From an uncultured Desulfobulbaceae bacterium (lineage in GTDB: Bacteria > Desulfobacterota > Desulfobulbia > Desulfobulbales > BM004), in the NCBI GenBank assembly GCA_947259115.1, contig CAMYKS010000002.1:85778-149777 (forward strand): a DNA stretch of 64,000 bases, in the 5' to 3' direction. Position numbers and translations under genes: made by a program. The notes beneath the pieces were generated by a model. That model saw only the letters and a list, made by a program, of their open reading frames with translations. It was not told the DNA's origin and ran no database searches. Positions 26,830 through 36,115 of this stretch are shown in pieces (positions within the stretch are counted from its first letter, which is position 1; the number at the start of each line of letters is the position of its first letter).

Positions 26830-27903
26830 TTAATTCTTTAGGCTGCTTAGCAGAAACCGGTCAAATTCTTCACCAAGAATTAATTGGACCGGCTGCACCA
26901 GAAGAGGGAATTCCTGTGGAAAAATGTGGCGTAATTTAACCAGGTCCTTTTCAGTGGTCACCAAACCATCGGCCCCTGAAATTTTAGCCTTATGAAGGAG
27001 ATCCCTGATGTTTTCCGCTGAATAGGCATGATGATCTTCATATGCTTTAAATCCAGTGAGGTTCAGTCCACTAGTTTCCAAAGTCGTTTTGAATGATTCA
27101 GGCCTGGCTATACCGCAGAAACCGAATAACCGCATGTTGCCTGCATCCGCCTGTGAGATGGCGTCATTTCTTCCATTATGCATTTTGAACAACATCTTTG
27201 CAGGCTGATAGGTTCCGTTGAATATAGGCTTTTCAGGGTATAGCTTCCCCAGGAGATCGATAAATTTTTTGACATTGGAGTCCTGGCCCATATTGATGCC
27301 GCTGATGATAAATGCAGAGGCCCGTTTGAGGGCGGAAAGAGGCTCCCGCAGTTCACCCCCTGGCAATACTCGGCCACTACCTAAGAGCTCCCGGGCGCTG
27401 AAAAGCACAAGGTCCAGGTCCCTTTTTAAGGCAATATGCTGAAAGCCGTCATCAAGAATGAGGGTATCTGCTCCGAAGGTATCTATGGCAAAGCGGCCTG
27501 TTGTAAAACGTTTTTTCCCGGTAATTACAGGTATACCGGCTAATTTTTCTGCAAGAAGACGCGGTTCATCACCTGCTTCTGCTGCATCCAGCAAGATGTT
27601 CGTGATATTTGATACAACATTAATGGTATTTGTGGCAGATCCTTTGTAACCGCGGCTCAGTATGGCGGGTTTTCTATTGTGTTTTTGGAGGAGCCTGGCA
27701 ATGTAATATACCAGGGGGGTTTTGCCGGTTCCCCCCAAAACAAGGTTGCCAACGCTGATTATCGGGACTTCGAGCTTGTGCTGTCTGAAGAGTCCCTTGT
27801 CGTATAAATTGCTGCGCTGTGCCATGAGAAAGCTATACAGGGGGGAAAATGGCCTGCCGAAAAAAAAGAGGTGTTCCAGTCGAGTATTAGCTTTTCCTGT
27901 CAT
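26830..27903 (-). CDS. lpxK: tetraacyldisaccharide 4'-kinase
   Basis: 357-residue inner-membrane-bound kinase that phosphorylates the lipid A disaccharide at the 4' position. The P-loop is SVGNLVLGGTGKTPLVYYIA. LILDDGFQHIALKRDLDLVL is the conserved DDGFQH segment, and LSRGYKG and ITTEKD-like VTTEKDLVKLR are also present. Length is typical. It stands alone here, 309 bp upstream of lpxC on the same strand, with a divergent ECF sigma gene on the other side. Confidence 0.94.
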   Translation of the reverse strand: MTGKANTRLEHLFFFGRPFSPLYSFLMAQRSNLYDKGLFRQHKLEVPIISVGNLVLGGTGKTPLVYYIARLLQKHNRKPAILSRGYKGSATNTINVVSNITNILLDAAEAGDEPRLLAEKLAGIPVITGKKRFTTGRFAIDTFGADTLILDDGFQHIALKRDLDLVLFSARELLGSGRVLPGGELREPLSALKRASAFIISGINMGQDSNVKKFIDLLGKLYPEKPIFNGTYQPAKMLFKMHNGRNDAISQADAGNMRLFGFCGIARPESFKTTLETSGLNLTGFKAYEDHHAYSAENIRDLLHKAKISGADGLVTTEKDLVKLRHIFPQEFPLLVQPVQLILGEEFDRFLLSSLKN

Positions 27904-28297
27904 AATATCAAATTATATTGGGAAGTATAAAGGTGCGAAGCAATTAGGCCTGACCACTTGTAAACTTTTTACTCCAATGACCCGTCTTATACTGCAAAAA
28001 GTCAAATTCGACAAACATGGAATTATCGTAAAAAACGCAGTCATCAACGGGGCTTAGTACTATGAACGGGTTACGCACACAATACCGGTCAGAGAAAATC
28101 ATCTACAAGACTGACTCAATAGTAATCCTGTACAATTGTCCGCTGGTTTGGTGCTAAAAGTGATGAAAGAGGACATGCCTGTACATTTACCGCAGAAAAC
28201 ATGATAACAGTAATTATTATAGATTAAAGAGAAGGATAATAGAAGGTGTAGCATTAAGCTCCCGGGTCTCTAAACATGCGGTTGATGTTACAGCAGG
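27904..28297. other. Divergent intergenic region, no gene seen
   Basis: 394 bases between lpxK and the ECF sigma gene, holding both promoters. No open frame with family features and no strong hairpin is visible. An ECF-type promoter upstream of 28298 would be expected if the sigma factor controls its own gene, but I cannot identify one with confidence. Confidence 0.4.
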
Positions 28298-28900
28298 ATG
28301 AAAACTGAAAATAATAATAATAGAACATTGAAAGCTGCTGCGCTTGTCGAAAAGGCCAGAGGAGGGAACCGTACAAGCTTCCAGGGGTTAGTGAACATGT
28401 TTCAGGAAGACATCTATCGCCTGGCTTATTACAGGACTTTTTCACAGATGGACGCTGAAGACCTGACCCAGGAAGTTTTTGAGCAGGCATATAGAAAAAT
28501 GAACACCCTGCAGGATCCCCAACGGTTTAGCGCCTGGCTCTACAGTATAGCGGTTAACCGTTGTAATGATTTTCTCAGGAAGAGAAAATATTTGGCCCTG
28601 CTGCGGTTGCGCACTGCACAGGAACCGGATTTCATGAATGCGGCCAAGGATATGGGTAACAGTCACTATGATAAGATCGAAAAAAAAAGATTCTGGAAAC
28701 AGGTCAAATTAATGCTGCATAAGCTCTCGGCCATGGAGCGCCAGGTCTTTACTCTCCGCTTTATGGACCACCGTAATATCAATGAAATTGCCGACATTCT
28801 GGGCAAGAATGAGAGCACAATAAAAACATATCTTTACCGTGCATTGAACAAGGTCAGAAAACATTCCGAATTATTAAAGGACTACAGGGAGTCGGTATGA
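28298..28900 (+). CDS. ECF-type RNA polymerase sigma factor
   Basis: 200 residues with sigma region 2 (residues ~22-95: FQEDIYRLAYYRTFSQMDAE then DLTQEVFEQAYRKM and RFSAWLYSIAVNRCNDFLRK) and sigma region 4 (~140-190: LSAMERQVFTLRFMDHRNIN then EIADILGKNESTIKTYLYRA). No region 3. It redirects RNA polymerase to stress promoters. It overlaps the anti-sigma gene by 4 bp. The start at 28298 has only a cramped GCAGG before it, but no better in-frame start is visible. Confidence 0.9.
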   Translation: MKTENNNNRTLKAAALVEKARGGNRTSFQGLVNMFQEDIYRLAYYRTFSQMDAEDLTQEVFEQAYRKMNTLQDPQRFSAWLYSIAVNRCNDFLRKRKYLALLRLRTAQEPDFMNAAKDMGNSHYDKIEKKRFWKQVKLMLHKLSAMERQVFTLRFMDHRNINEIADILGKNESTIKTYLYRALNKVRKHSELLKDYRESV

Positions 28901-29430
28901 TGAAATCAGAGAATCAATCTCACCTGCAGGAAGAACAGATCCTCTGGGCGGTTATTGACGAAAAGGAAATTGCAGGAGATGAGCTGCTGCACCTTCATGC
29001 ATGTCCGCTCTGCACTAAAAAGGTTGAGCAGATCAAGGACGGGTTGCAGGAACTTGGCCGCAAAGCCATGCTGGCGGCACCTCCAGTTTCGCGTACAGTT
29101 ACACTGCCTGGTAAAAAGCCGACTACAAACATTCATAATGCAGGATGGCTCCCTTTTTTCGGGGCCGCAGCCATGGCCAGCTTTGTTGTGTTTTTTTACA
29201 TAATGGGCATGAAAACCTTACCGCCGGATAATTTATCACCACTGCAGGTCCAGGAAAGTTTGCTGGAAGATGAATCTTTAATGCGGGAAATCTCAGACAT
29301 GGTGGACTATCCATTGTCTGAAGACATGTATGAGATAACAGGGGACAACGGAATCGGCTTTGATGAAGATTTTTTACAGTTCATCGTGCCTGATATGGAG
29401 GATGATTTTCAATCTGAAATTATTATTTAA
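28897..29430 (+). CDS. Membrane anti-sigma factor with HxxxCxxC zinc motif
   Basis: 177 residues. The N-terminal cytoplasmic part contains H-L-H-A-C-P-L-C (HxxxCxxC, residues ~33-40), the zinc-binding anti-sigma (ZAS) core. A single hydrophobic helix follows (WLPFFGAAAMASFVVFFYIM, ~90-110), and then an acidic extracytoplasmic tail (LLEDESLMREISDMVDYPLS). It most likely holds the adjacent ECF sigma factor inactive until a signal. Overlap with the sigma gene (ATGA) supports a matched pair. Confidence 0.82.
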   Translation: MMKSENQSHLQEEQILWAVIDEKEIAGDELLHLHACPLCTKKVEQIKDGLQELGRKAMLAAPPVSRTVTLPGKKPTTNIHNAGWLPFFGAAAMASFVVFFYIMGMKTLPPDNLSPLQVQESLLEDESLMREISDMVDYPLSEDMYEITGDNGIGFDEDFLQFIVPDMEDDFQSEIII

Positions 29431-29443
29431 GGAGGAATAAACG

Positions 29444-29908
29444 ATGTTACGAAAAAATGTATGGATAGGATTATTATTTCTGGTTGTTTTCCTGCCGTCA
29501 ACCCTTTTGGCCAAGGGGATGATGATGCATGGCAAATGGTGGCATAATAAATCGATAATGACTGAGCTGGAACTGACTGATGCCGAGAAACAGGTCCTGG
29601 ATGAAAAATACACCGAAAACCGCCGGAAAATGATCGAACTTAAAAGTGAAATTGAGAAGCACAGGTTTGAGTTGGAATTGCTTCTTGGGGCGCAGGATCT
29701 GGATAAGCAAATGATCATGGAGCGTTACGAGAGCCTTGAGCAGACCCGGACAAAACTGTCAAAGCAGCGTTTTGCAATGCTTCTGGAGGTAAGGGAAACC
29801 ATCGGGGCGGAACGGTTTCAGGAATTGAAAGTGATGCATCGTGACAGGGACAGAAAAGATGTAAAAAGGTTTCTGCGCCACAGGTCTTCATACAGGGATT
29901 GGGATTAA
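29444..29908 (+). CDS. Spy/CnrX-like periplasmic heavy-metal-sensor family protein
   Basis: 154 residues with a signal peptide (MLRKNVWIGLLFLVVFLPST, cleavage near LLAKG) and a helical, charged body: ELELTDAEKQVLDEKYTENR and so on, with heptad-like helices and Met/His-rich patches (GMMMHGKWWH, residues ~26-35). This matches the Spy/CpxP/ZraP/CnrX group of periplasmic chaperones and metal sensors. It follows the sigma/anti-sigma pair by 13 bp with GGAGG upstream. The arrangement parallels cnrYXH. The Met/His patch suggests copper, nickel or zinc, but that is inference. Confidence 0.75.
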   Translation: MLRKNVWIGLLFLVVFLPSTLLAKGMMMHGKWWHNKSIMTELELTDAEKQVLDEKYTENRRKMIELKSEIEKHRFELELLLGAQDLDKQMIMERYESLEQTRTKLSKQRFAMLLEVRETIGAERFQELKVMHRDRDRKDVKRFLRHRSSYRDWD

Positions 29909-29942
29909 TGGACCGCCAACAGTTTCAGTGAAGTTACTGTTT

Positions 29943-31256
29943 TCAATCAATGATGAAATGGATAATTTCAAGATGCCGCAGGGATACACCTCGGTGCTGC
30001 AAAACCAGTTTCTGGGCCTTTTCCCCCAGTTCTTTCCTGAGCGGTCCATCGACAAGAAGCTGTTTTAATATTGCAAAAATATCATCTTCATCATGACAGA
30101 CAATTGCAGCATTTTTTTCAAGCAGGTCTGATGCAATTTCAGTAAAGTCGTCCATATAAGGCCCGAAGAGAATAGGTTTGCCAAAGGCTGCGGGCTCAAG
30201 GGGGTTATGGCCTCCATCTGGAACCAGACTGCCACCAATAAAAGCTAAGTCGCAAAAGCTGTACATACGAGAGAGTTCACCCATGGTATCAAGGATCAAC
30301 AAAGGGGCTCCAGGAAATTCTTCGTCCTGAAAGGGTGATGTTCTCTGTCGTACCGTCAGTCCAAGACTGTCTGCAATTTCCTTTATTTCGCGCCCTCTTT
30401 CAACCTTGCGGGGGGCTACAACGAGAAACAGGTCAGGAAAGAGGAGAGATAGACGTTTATAGGCAGACAGGATTGGGAACTCTTCCCCGCTATGGGTAGA
30501 GCCGGCAATCCAGACAACCTTTTCCGCTGATATACCGAATTGTTTCCGGTAAAAAGAGGTTGGCCGCTGTTCCTGTTCCCAGCCTACTGTGTGGGGGAGT
30601 ACCGCATCATATTTTAAATTCCCCAGGGCCTTTACCCTGTCTGCATCGACACCGAGTTCGATCATTCTGTCTGCATCTGCAGCCGTCTGCATTGAAATGA
30701 ACCTGAAAATCCTGAACATGGGCAGAAAAATAAAACGTAATCTTCGGTAGCGGGAAAAAGAGCTCTGGGAAATGCGGCCGTTAACCAGGATCGCAGGTAT
30801 ATTTTTTATATCCATGATATGAAGAAAGTTTGGCCAGAAGTCGGTCTCAATTAAAATGAAGAGGTCAGGGCCGATGCTGTTAATTACTTTACGTGCAACC
30901 CTATAGAGGTCAAGGGGGAATGGCACAAAAACATCTATCTCCCGGGCCATTATCTCCCGGGAAAGCTCCTCCCCTGTTTTTGTGGATGCGGAGAAAATCA
31001 GGGTGATATCCGGATAGGCTTTGCGCAATTCTCTAATAAGCGGCTGTGCTGAAAGAACTTCTCCCACGGAAAGGGCATGGATCCATATCCGCTTCCTCCT
31101 GTCAGGAAACTTTTGGGTAATTTCCTCAATACCGAAACCCAGTCTTAAAAGAATTCTTCCACGATACTTGGGAGAAATGATTGCTTTGACTAAAAGCAGA
31201 GGAGATAATAGAATCAGGCCGGCAACCTGAAAAATATTGTAGAGTGCTATATTCAT
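29943..31256 (-). CDS. waaA: 3-deoxy-D-manno-octulosonic acid transferase
   Basis: About 437 residues from ATG 31256; an in-frame TTG at 31283 would add nine. WaaA/KdtA adds Kdo to lipid IVA at the inner membrane. An N-terminal anchor (YNIFQVAGLILLSPLLLVKA) precedes a GT-B fold. Motifs: RIWIHALSVGEVLSAQPLI, FILIETDFWPNFL, WIAGSTHSGEE and the donor-site GGSLVPDGGHNPLEPAAFGK. It is convergent with the Spy-like gene and divergent from rsmE. Confidence 0.93.
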   Translation of the reverse strand: MNIALYNIFQVAGLILLSPLLLVKAIISPKYRGRILLRLGFGIEEITQKFPDRRKRIWIHALSVGEVLSAQPLIRELRKAYPDITLIFSASTKTGEELSREIMAREIDVFVPFPLDLYRVARKVINSIGPDLFILIETDFWPNFLHIMDIKNIPAILVNGRISQSSFSRYRRLRFIFLPMFRIFRFISMQTAADADRMIELGVDADRVKALGNLKYDAVLPHTVGWEQEQRPTSFYRKQFGISAEKVVWIAGSTHSGEEFPILSAYKRLSLLFPDLFLVVAPRKVERGREIKEIADSLGLTVRQRTSPFQDEEFPGAPLLILDTMGELSRMYSFCDLAFIGGSLVPDGGHNPLEPAAFGKPILFGPYMDDFTEIASDLLEKNAAIVCHDEDDIFAILKQLLVDGPLRKELGEKAQKLVLQHRGVSLRHLEIIHFIID

Positions 31257-31400
31257 GGAAATTTTTAAATAAACAGCTTTCAATTAAACAAGAACTAAAA
31301 TGTACCCAGTGTAAAGTTTTTGTACGGCAAAGAAGCAGTAAAGAAACTTGTTGCGAAGCCATCAGAATTACATATTTAACTGCTAACACAAACAATTACA

Positions 31401-32153
31401 ATGAACTTACTTCTTTTTGAAGCAAATGAAATCAAGGCTGATAGTACAGTTTGTCTTCAAGACAGGCGTTCAGAACATATCATCAGGACCCTCGGCTGCA
31501 AAACGGGAGACTCCATCCGGGCTGGAATGATAAACGGACCTGAGGGAACCGGAGAAATACTTGCAATACGGGGGAAAGGGCAAAATGCAGAGGTGATTCT
31601 GTGTTTCTCTGCGCAGGGGGAAAGCGAGCCTGAGCAGCCTGCAATTGATCTTATCCTGGGGATGGTGCGTCCCATCATGCTCAAAAGAATATTGGCCCAG
31701 GTAACTTCACTTGGCGTGGGCAGGATTTTTTTAATTAATGGCAACAGGGTTGAAAAAAGTTTTTTTGGCGCCGGCCTGCTCAAGGATGAAAAGTATCGCA
31801 CCTACCTCATTGAAGGGCTGGAGCAGACAAAAGATACATATCTGCCGCAGGTGAGCATACATAAACGTTTCAAACCCTTTATTGAGGATTTTATCCCAAC
31901 AGTTGCCGGAGACTACGCCAGGATGCTGGTTGCACATCCTGATTGCAGGGCGGACCTGAAAGAGAAAGTCGGCAATGGAATCAAAGGAAGATCGCTTTTG
32001 GCCGTGGGACCTGAAGGCGGCTGGGTTGACTTTGAGATAGAGAAGTTTAGTAAACATTCCTTTGTTCCGGTAAGCCTGGGCTCCAGGATACTGCGGACGG
32101 ATACGGCTGTTGTGGCGCTGCTGGCCCAGCTGATATTGTTAAGGGGAAAGTAG
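31401..32153 (+). CDS. rsmE: 16S rRNA (uracil-1498-N3)-methyltransferase
   Basis: 250-residue SPOUT-class enzyme that methylates U1498 of 16S rRNA. An N-terminal PUA-like part (HIIRTLGCKTGDSIRAGM) precedes the knotted SAM-binding domain with LAVGPEGGWVDFEIEKF and VSLGSRILRTDTAVVALLAQ, the RsmE hallmarks. No clear ribosome-binding site precedes ATG 31401. Located divergently from waaA. Confidence 0.93.
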   Translation: MNLLLFEANEIKADSTVCLQDRRSEHIIRTLGCKTGDSIRAGMINGPEGTGEILAIRGKGQNAEVILCFSAQGESEPEQPAIDLILGMVRPIMLKRILAQVTSLGVGRIFLINGNRVEKSFFGAGLLKDEKYRTYLIEGLEQTKDTYLPQVSIHKRFKPFIEDFIPTVAGDYARMLVAHPDCRADLKEKVGNGIKGRSLLAVGPEGGWVDFEIEKFSKHSFVPVSLGSRILRTDTAVVALLAQLILLRGK

Positions 32154-32251
32154 TGTTTCAATTCTCCTTTTATAGCCTGTTCCGGTTTTCAGGAATATTT
32201 CAATGCTTGACCCCGGTTTTAGTCATACTCTTCAAAAAACAAGGTGATTAA

Positions 32252-35188
32252 ATGCAACAAAAAGAATACCGCCCAACTTTTTACCTGACCATCAACTCGC
32301 TGTTTATTCTCCTGATAGTTGGAGTCGGGGGTCTACTCTCCTGGCATAATTATAAAGCCACCGAAGAAATTGTTCTCAAGGGAGCAAACATTGTCTATGA
32401 CAAGGTTTTGCGGGAAGTAACCCAGGACTTTTCCCACACCTACAGGCCTGTTTTTCAGTCAGTGCATTTGCTCTCTTTTAATCCGCTTATGAAGGCATCG
32501 ACACTGGATGAACGTCTGGGGGCCCTGGAGCTCTTGGGTACGGTGCTGCAAAATCAGCCTGAGGTCGCAGCGCTCCAGGTTGGATACGGTAACGGTGATT
32601 ATTTCATTATACGATCGATCTCTTCAGAAAAGGTGCGGAAACTGTTTCATGCCCGGGAAAATTCAACCTACGTTGTGGACAGTATAACTGCCGATCCCGG
32701 CAGCAATCAGAAGATGCTGTACAGGTCGTATTATGATGAATCGTTACAAAAAATTGGTCATCAGCAACCTGAAATAACAGAATATGATCCCCGTGTCAGG
32801 CCCTGGTATAAGAAGGCAATGGGCACTACCCGCGTGGCAGCAAGTGAACCCTATTTTTTCTACTTCCTGAAACAAATTGGAACAACAGTAGGATACAGTC
32901 CGCCCGGCTCGGAGTCGGTCATTGCGGCTGATGTTACCCTGCATCAGCTTTCCGATACTTTACATAAGCATTTGCTTACCCCCCGTTCCGAGATAGCGCT
33001 TATTCGAGCCAATGGGAAAGTCCTGGGGTACAACGATCCTGACAAGCTGATTATCGGTCCTGATGACGATAACTTTGATATTGCTCATTTGTCACAGCTT
33101 GAAAGTGGTGTCTTTGACTTTATCGACAAGAACAACCTGCTCAAACCAGGCCCACTTCAATTTAAGTATAATAATGAAGAATGGCTGGGAGATGTTCGCA
33201 CTCTGAATGTCAGTGGCATGGAAGGACGGAACCTGATCCTGGCCATGGTTTCACCGAGCAGGGAACTCCTGGCCAACGTCATTACCATGGTCAAGCGTTC
33301 TTTATTTATCACAGCCGGAATTATACTCCTCTCGATTCCAATTGCCTCGTTATTGGCGGCGTTCATCTCCAGGGCACTCCATAGTCTGGCCAGAGAGGCA
33401 TCATTGATCGGCCGGTTCGATTTCACCAAACCTATTTCAATCCGTTCAAAAATAAATGAGGTTGACGAACTGGCCCAGTCCATGGGCCTTATGAAAAAGA
33501 CTATCAGCAGGTTCCTTACGCTCATCAATTCCCTTGCCGGTGAACAGAACTTCGATGCAATGATTGAACTGATTACCCAGGAGACCTTGAATGTCAGCGA
33601 GGTTGACGGAGTTTTGACCTGGATCGTGGATGATCAGACCCATGTACTCGTTCCGGCTGCACTGTTTTCTCAATCCAGCGGGCATATAGGGGTGGAAGGT
33701 TTGCCGTCTTTCGCTCTTGACTCGGACAATGCACTGGTCAGGGCTGCTCACCTCAAGGAAGGCGGCCAGGTGAACCTGAGCAGTAAACAGGATAGCGAAT
33801 TGGCAATGCTTCTGGAACGATTTGAGACCGACGACCTTCTTGTGACGGAAATCCCCCTGCGTAACAGGCAGCAGGAGATCATAGGACTGCTCTGTCTCCT
33901 CAACAGGGAGACCAGGGATCAAAAAGGAAACGGGCCGACAGGTTCCCGCATGGATTTTGTCCGCACCTTTTCCGGTTTTGCCGCAGTTTCTCTTGAAAGC
34001 AGAAAGCTGCTGGAGATGCAAAAACGTTTGATGGATTCGTTTATGCATCTGCTTGCCGGAGCCATTGACGCCAAATCGCCTTACACCGGCGGCCACTGCC
34101 AACGGGTACCGGTGATAACCAAGATGATTGCCAGGGCCGCATGCGAAGATGATACCCTGTTTAAGGATTACCAGCTTGATGATGAGGGCTGGGAGGCTAT
34201 CCATCTTGCCGGCTGGCTGCATGACTGCGGCAAAGTGACAACTCCTGAGTATGTTGTTGACAAGTCGACAAAACTGGAGACGATCTATGATCGTATCCAT
34301 GAGATACGGACCAGGTTTGAGGTATTGAAAAGGGATGCGCAGATCCGCTATTGGGAGCAGGTGGCAAATGGCGGCGACAGGACTTTACTTAAAGCAGATC
34401 TGGAAAAGGAGTGGAGTGGTCTTGACGACGATTTTGCCTTTATCGCAGAGAGCAACCTTGGTGGCGAGTTCATGGCCCCTGAGAGGATTGAGCGCTTGGA
34501 GCAGATAGCACAGCAGAAATGGCTGAGGACACTAGATAACCGCATCGGTATTTCCTGGGAGGAAGAAAATCGGAGGGCCAGGACACCAAAGCAGGAGTTG
34601 CCGGCGGAAGAATTTGTACTGGCAGACAGGCAGGACCATCTCATTGAGCGCAACGAAAATGAATGTATGCCAGAAGACAATTCCTGGGGTTTCAAGCTGG
34701 ATGTGCCTGAATACCGATATAACCTGGGTGAGCTTTACAACCTTAAGATTGAACGGGGCACCTTGACAGCAGAAGAGCGTTACAAGATAAACGATCATAT
34801 CGTGCAGACGATTGTCATGCTGGAAAAATTACCGTATCCCAAGCATCTCAGGGAAGTACCCGAACTTGCCGGAGGCCATCATGAAACCATGGACGGCAAA
34901 GGGTATCCAAAACGCCTGTTCGCGGAGCAGATGTCCATGACTGCCAGGATGATGGCAATTGCCGATATTTTTGAGGCCCTGACAGCCTCTGATCGGCCTT
35001 ACAAGAAAGCAAAGAAATTAAGCGATACAATCCGCATAATGAATTTTATGAAAAAGGATCACCATATCGACCCTGATCTTTTTGTCTTGTTTCTCAGGAG
35101 CGGAGTCTATCGGGAGTACGCTGAGCAGTACCTTGATCCTGCACAGATTGACGACTTTGATATTGAGGAGTATCTCAGCCCCTCTTGA
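32252..35188 (+). CDS. Membrane Cache-HAMP-GAF-HD-GYP phosphodiesterase with a long insert in the HD-GYP domain
   Basis: 978 residues. TM1 is at ~12-32 (FYLTINSLFILLIVGVGGLL). A periplasmic Cache-type sensor (~35-345) contains VRPWYKKAMGT. TM2 is at ~350-370, then a HAMP-like linker and a GAF-like domain (~430-600). The C-terminal HD-GYP domain (~605-960) should hydrolyse cyclic di-GMP. It has the HD pair H657-D658 (WLHDCGK) and H876-H877-E878 then TMDGKGYP, so both catalytic motifs are intact. They are ~218 residues apart instead of the usual ~65-75, owing to an extra charged segment of about 150 residues. Start ATG 32252 follows AAGGTGA. Confidence 0.88.
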   Translation: MQQKEYRPTFYLTINSLFILLIVGVGGLLSWHNYKATEEIVLKGANIVYDKVLREVTQDFSHTYRPVFQSVHLLSFNPLMKASTLDERLGALELLGTVLQNQPEVAALQVGYGNGDYFIIRSISSEKVRKLFHARENSTYVVDSITADPGSNQKMLYRSYYDESLQKIGHQQPEITEYDPRVRPWYKKAMGTTRVAASEPYFFYFLKQIGTTVGYSPPGSESVIAADVTLHQLSDTLHKHLLTPRSEIALIRANGKVLGYNDPDKLIIGPDDDNFDIAHLSQLESGVFDFIDKNNLLKPGPLQFKYNNEEWLGDVRTLNVSGMEGRNLILAMVSPSRELLANVITMVKRSLFITAGIILLSIPIASLLAAFISRALHSLAREASLIGRFDFTKPISIRSKINEVDELAQSMGLMKKTISRFLTLINSLAGEQNFDAMIELITQETLNVSEVDGVLTWIVDDQTHVLVPAALFSQSSGHIGVEGLPSFALDSDNALVRAAHLKEGGQVNLSSKQDSELAMLLERFETDDLLVTEIPLRNRQQEIIGLLCLLNRETRDQKGNGPTGSRMDFVRTFSGFAAVSLESRKLLEMQKRLMDSFMHLLAGAIDAKSPYTGGHCQRVPVITKMIARAACEDDTLFKDYQLDDEGWEAIHLAGWLHDCGKVTTPEYVVDKSTKLETIYDRIHEIRTRFEVLKRDAQIRYWEQVANGGDRTLLKADLEKEWSGLDDDFAFIAESNLGGEFMAPERIERLEQIAQQKWLRTLDNRIGISWEEENRRARTPKQELPAEEFVLADRQDHLIERNENECMPEDNSWGFKLDVPEYRYNLGELYNLKIERGTLTAEERYKINDHIVQTIVMLEKLPYPKHLREVPELAGGHHETMDGKGYPKRLFAEQMSMTARMMAIADIFEALTASDRPYKKAKKLSDTIRIMNFMKKDHHIDPDLFVLFLRSGVYREYAEQYLDPAQIDDFDIEEYLSPS

Positions 35189-35296
35189 AAAAAAGGTGGT
35201 TCAGTTGAAAATATTTCACAGTAAGTATCTCAATTCCCAGACACCTTATGAAATATTCTGCAAGGCTGCTCGTGGTGCACCTGCAATTTGAATTCA

Positions 35297-35776
35297 CCGA
35301 AATTTATTTATGAGGCAGGTCCCTGCGGTTTTGCACTATATCGCTATCTGATCTGCAGGGGTAGCATTGATCTGTGCAGCTGTCACAGTAGCTGAACTGG
35401 GAGATCTTTTCAGCTTCCAGAACCCGAAAGAACTTATGGCATATCTTGGCCTGGTTCCTTCGGAATATTCCAGCAGGGAAACTATCAGGCGGTGCGGTAT
35501 TAATAAACCGTTAACGGCCATGCCCTCAGAGTACTGGTGGAAGGTGTCTGGACATATAAACATCACGCTCGAATCACCTCCCCCTTGATAAAGCGACAGC
35601 GGGAGCTACCGAAAAGTATCTGCCAGATCTCTTGGAAGGCATAATGAAGGCTGTGCGCCCGCTATAGGAGGATGGTTGCCAGAAAGAAGCCGAATAACGT
35701 GGTTGTGATAGCCATTGCTCGTGAACTTGCTGCTTTTATGTGGGCTATAGTTCAGGAAGTAAAGACGGCGGCATAA
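35297..35776 (+). pseudogene. Degenerate IS110-family transposase remnant
   Basis: Three pieces in different frames match IS110 transposases: YEAGPCGFALYRYL (from 35309, the N-terminal half), then after an internal deletion ALICAAVTVAELGDLF and PKELMAYLGLVPSEYSSRET (35350-35490), and finally LPKSICQISWKA with adjacent stops, then RLCARYRRMVARKKPN and VVVIAIARELAAFMWAI, ending at TAA 35774-35776. Frameshifts, stops and the missing middle show that it is inactive. The following ~190 bases (to about 35965) have the look of IS110 downstream flank. Confidence 0.85.
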
Positions 35777-35985
35777 AATAACTATCCAGGGTATTGGCAG
35801 GCGTGGGATTCCGGTCAGGAGAATCCTCGTTACTGCTATTGGATAGGCATATTGCCAAACTCAAGCTCATAGACAGAGGCTGCTCCACTACGAACCTATG
35901 TCAGGCGGTAACCAATCCGCGAATATCAACGTGCTCAAACGTCGCTACAGGATCTCACCTCTGCTAATAACCTGCATATGAAATG
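35777..35985. other. Probable right flank of the IS110 remnant
   Basis: No open frame with family features. GTCAGGCGGTAACCAATCCG and nearby sequence resemble the non-coding or 3' part often found after IS110 transposases. The element's true ends cannot be set by eye. Confidence 0.4.
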
Positions 35986-36010
35986 AAAAACCCCCGATAA
36001 AACAGGGGGC
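35986..36010 (-). terminator. Hairpin with T-run on the minus strand
   Basis: On the minus strand CCCCC, a nine-base loop and GGGGG are followed by TTTTT. It lies downstream of the PEP-motif gene and of that gene's own terminator, so it may be a backup terminator or part of the IS remnant. Confidence 0.6.
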
Positions 36011-36070
36011 AATGGATAAGTCTTTTTTACTTGACACTGTCAGGCATATCAGCAGAAGTCCTGAGTTTTT

Positions 36071-36110
36071 ACACAAAAAAAGGCTGAGCCATTTCTGACC
36101 CAGCCTTTTG
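36071..36110 (-). terminator. Terminator directly after the PEP-motif gene
   Basis: On the minus strand AAAAGGCTGGGTCAGAAATG then GCTCAGCC is followed by a run of seven T. It begins about six bases after the stop codon of the gene at 36116-36850. Confidence 0.75.
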
Positions 36111-36115
36111 TATAT

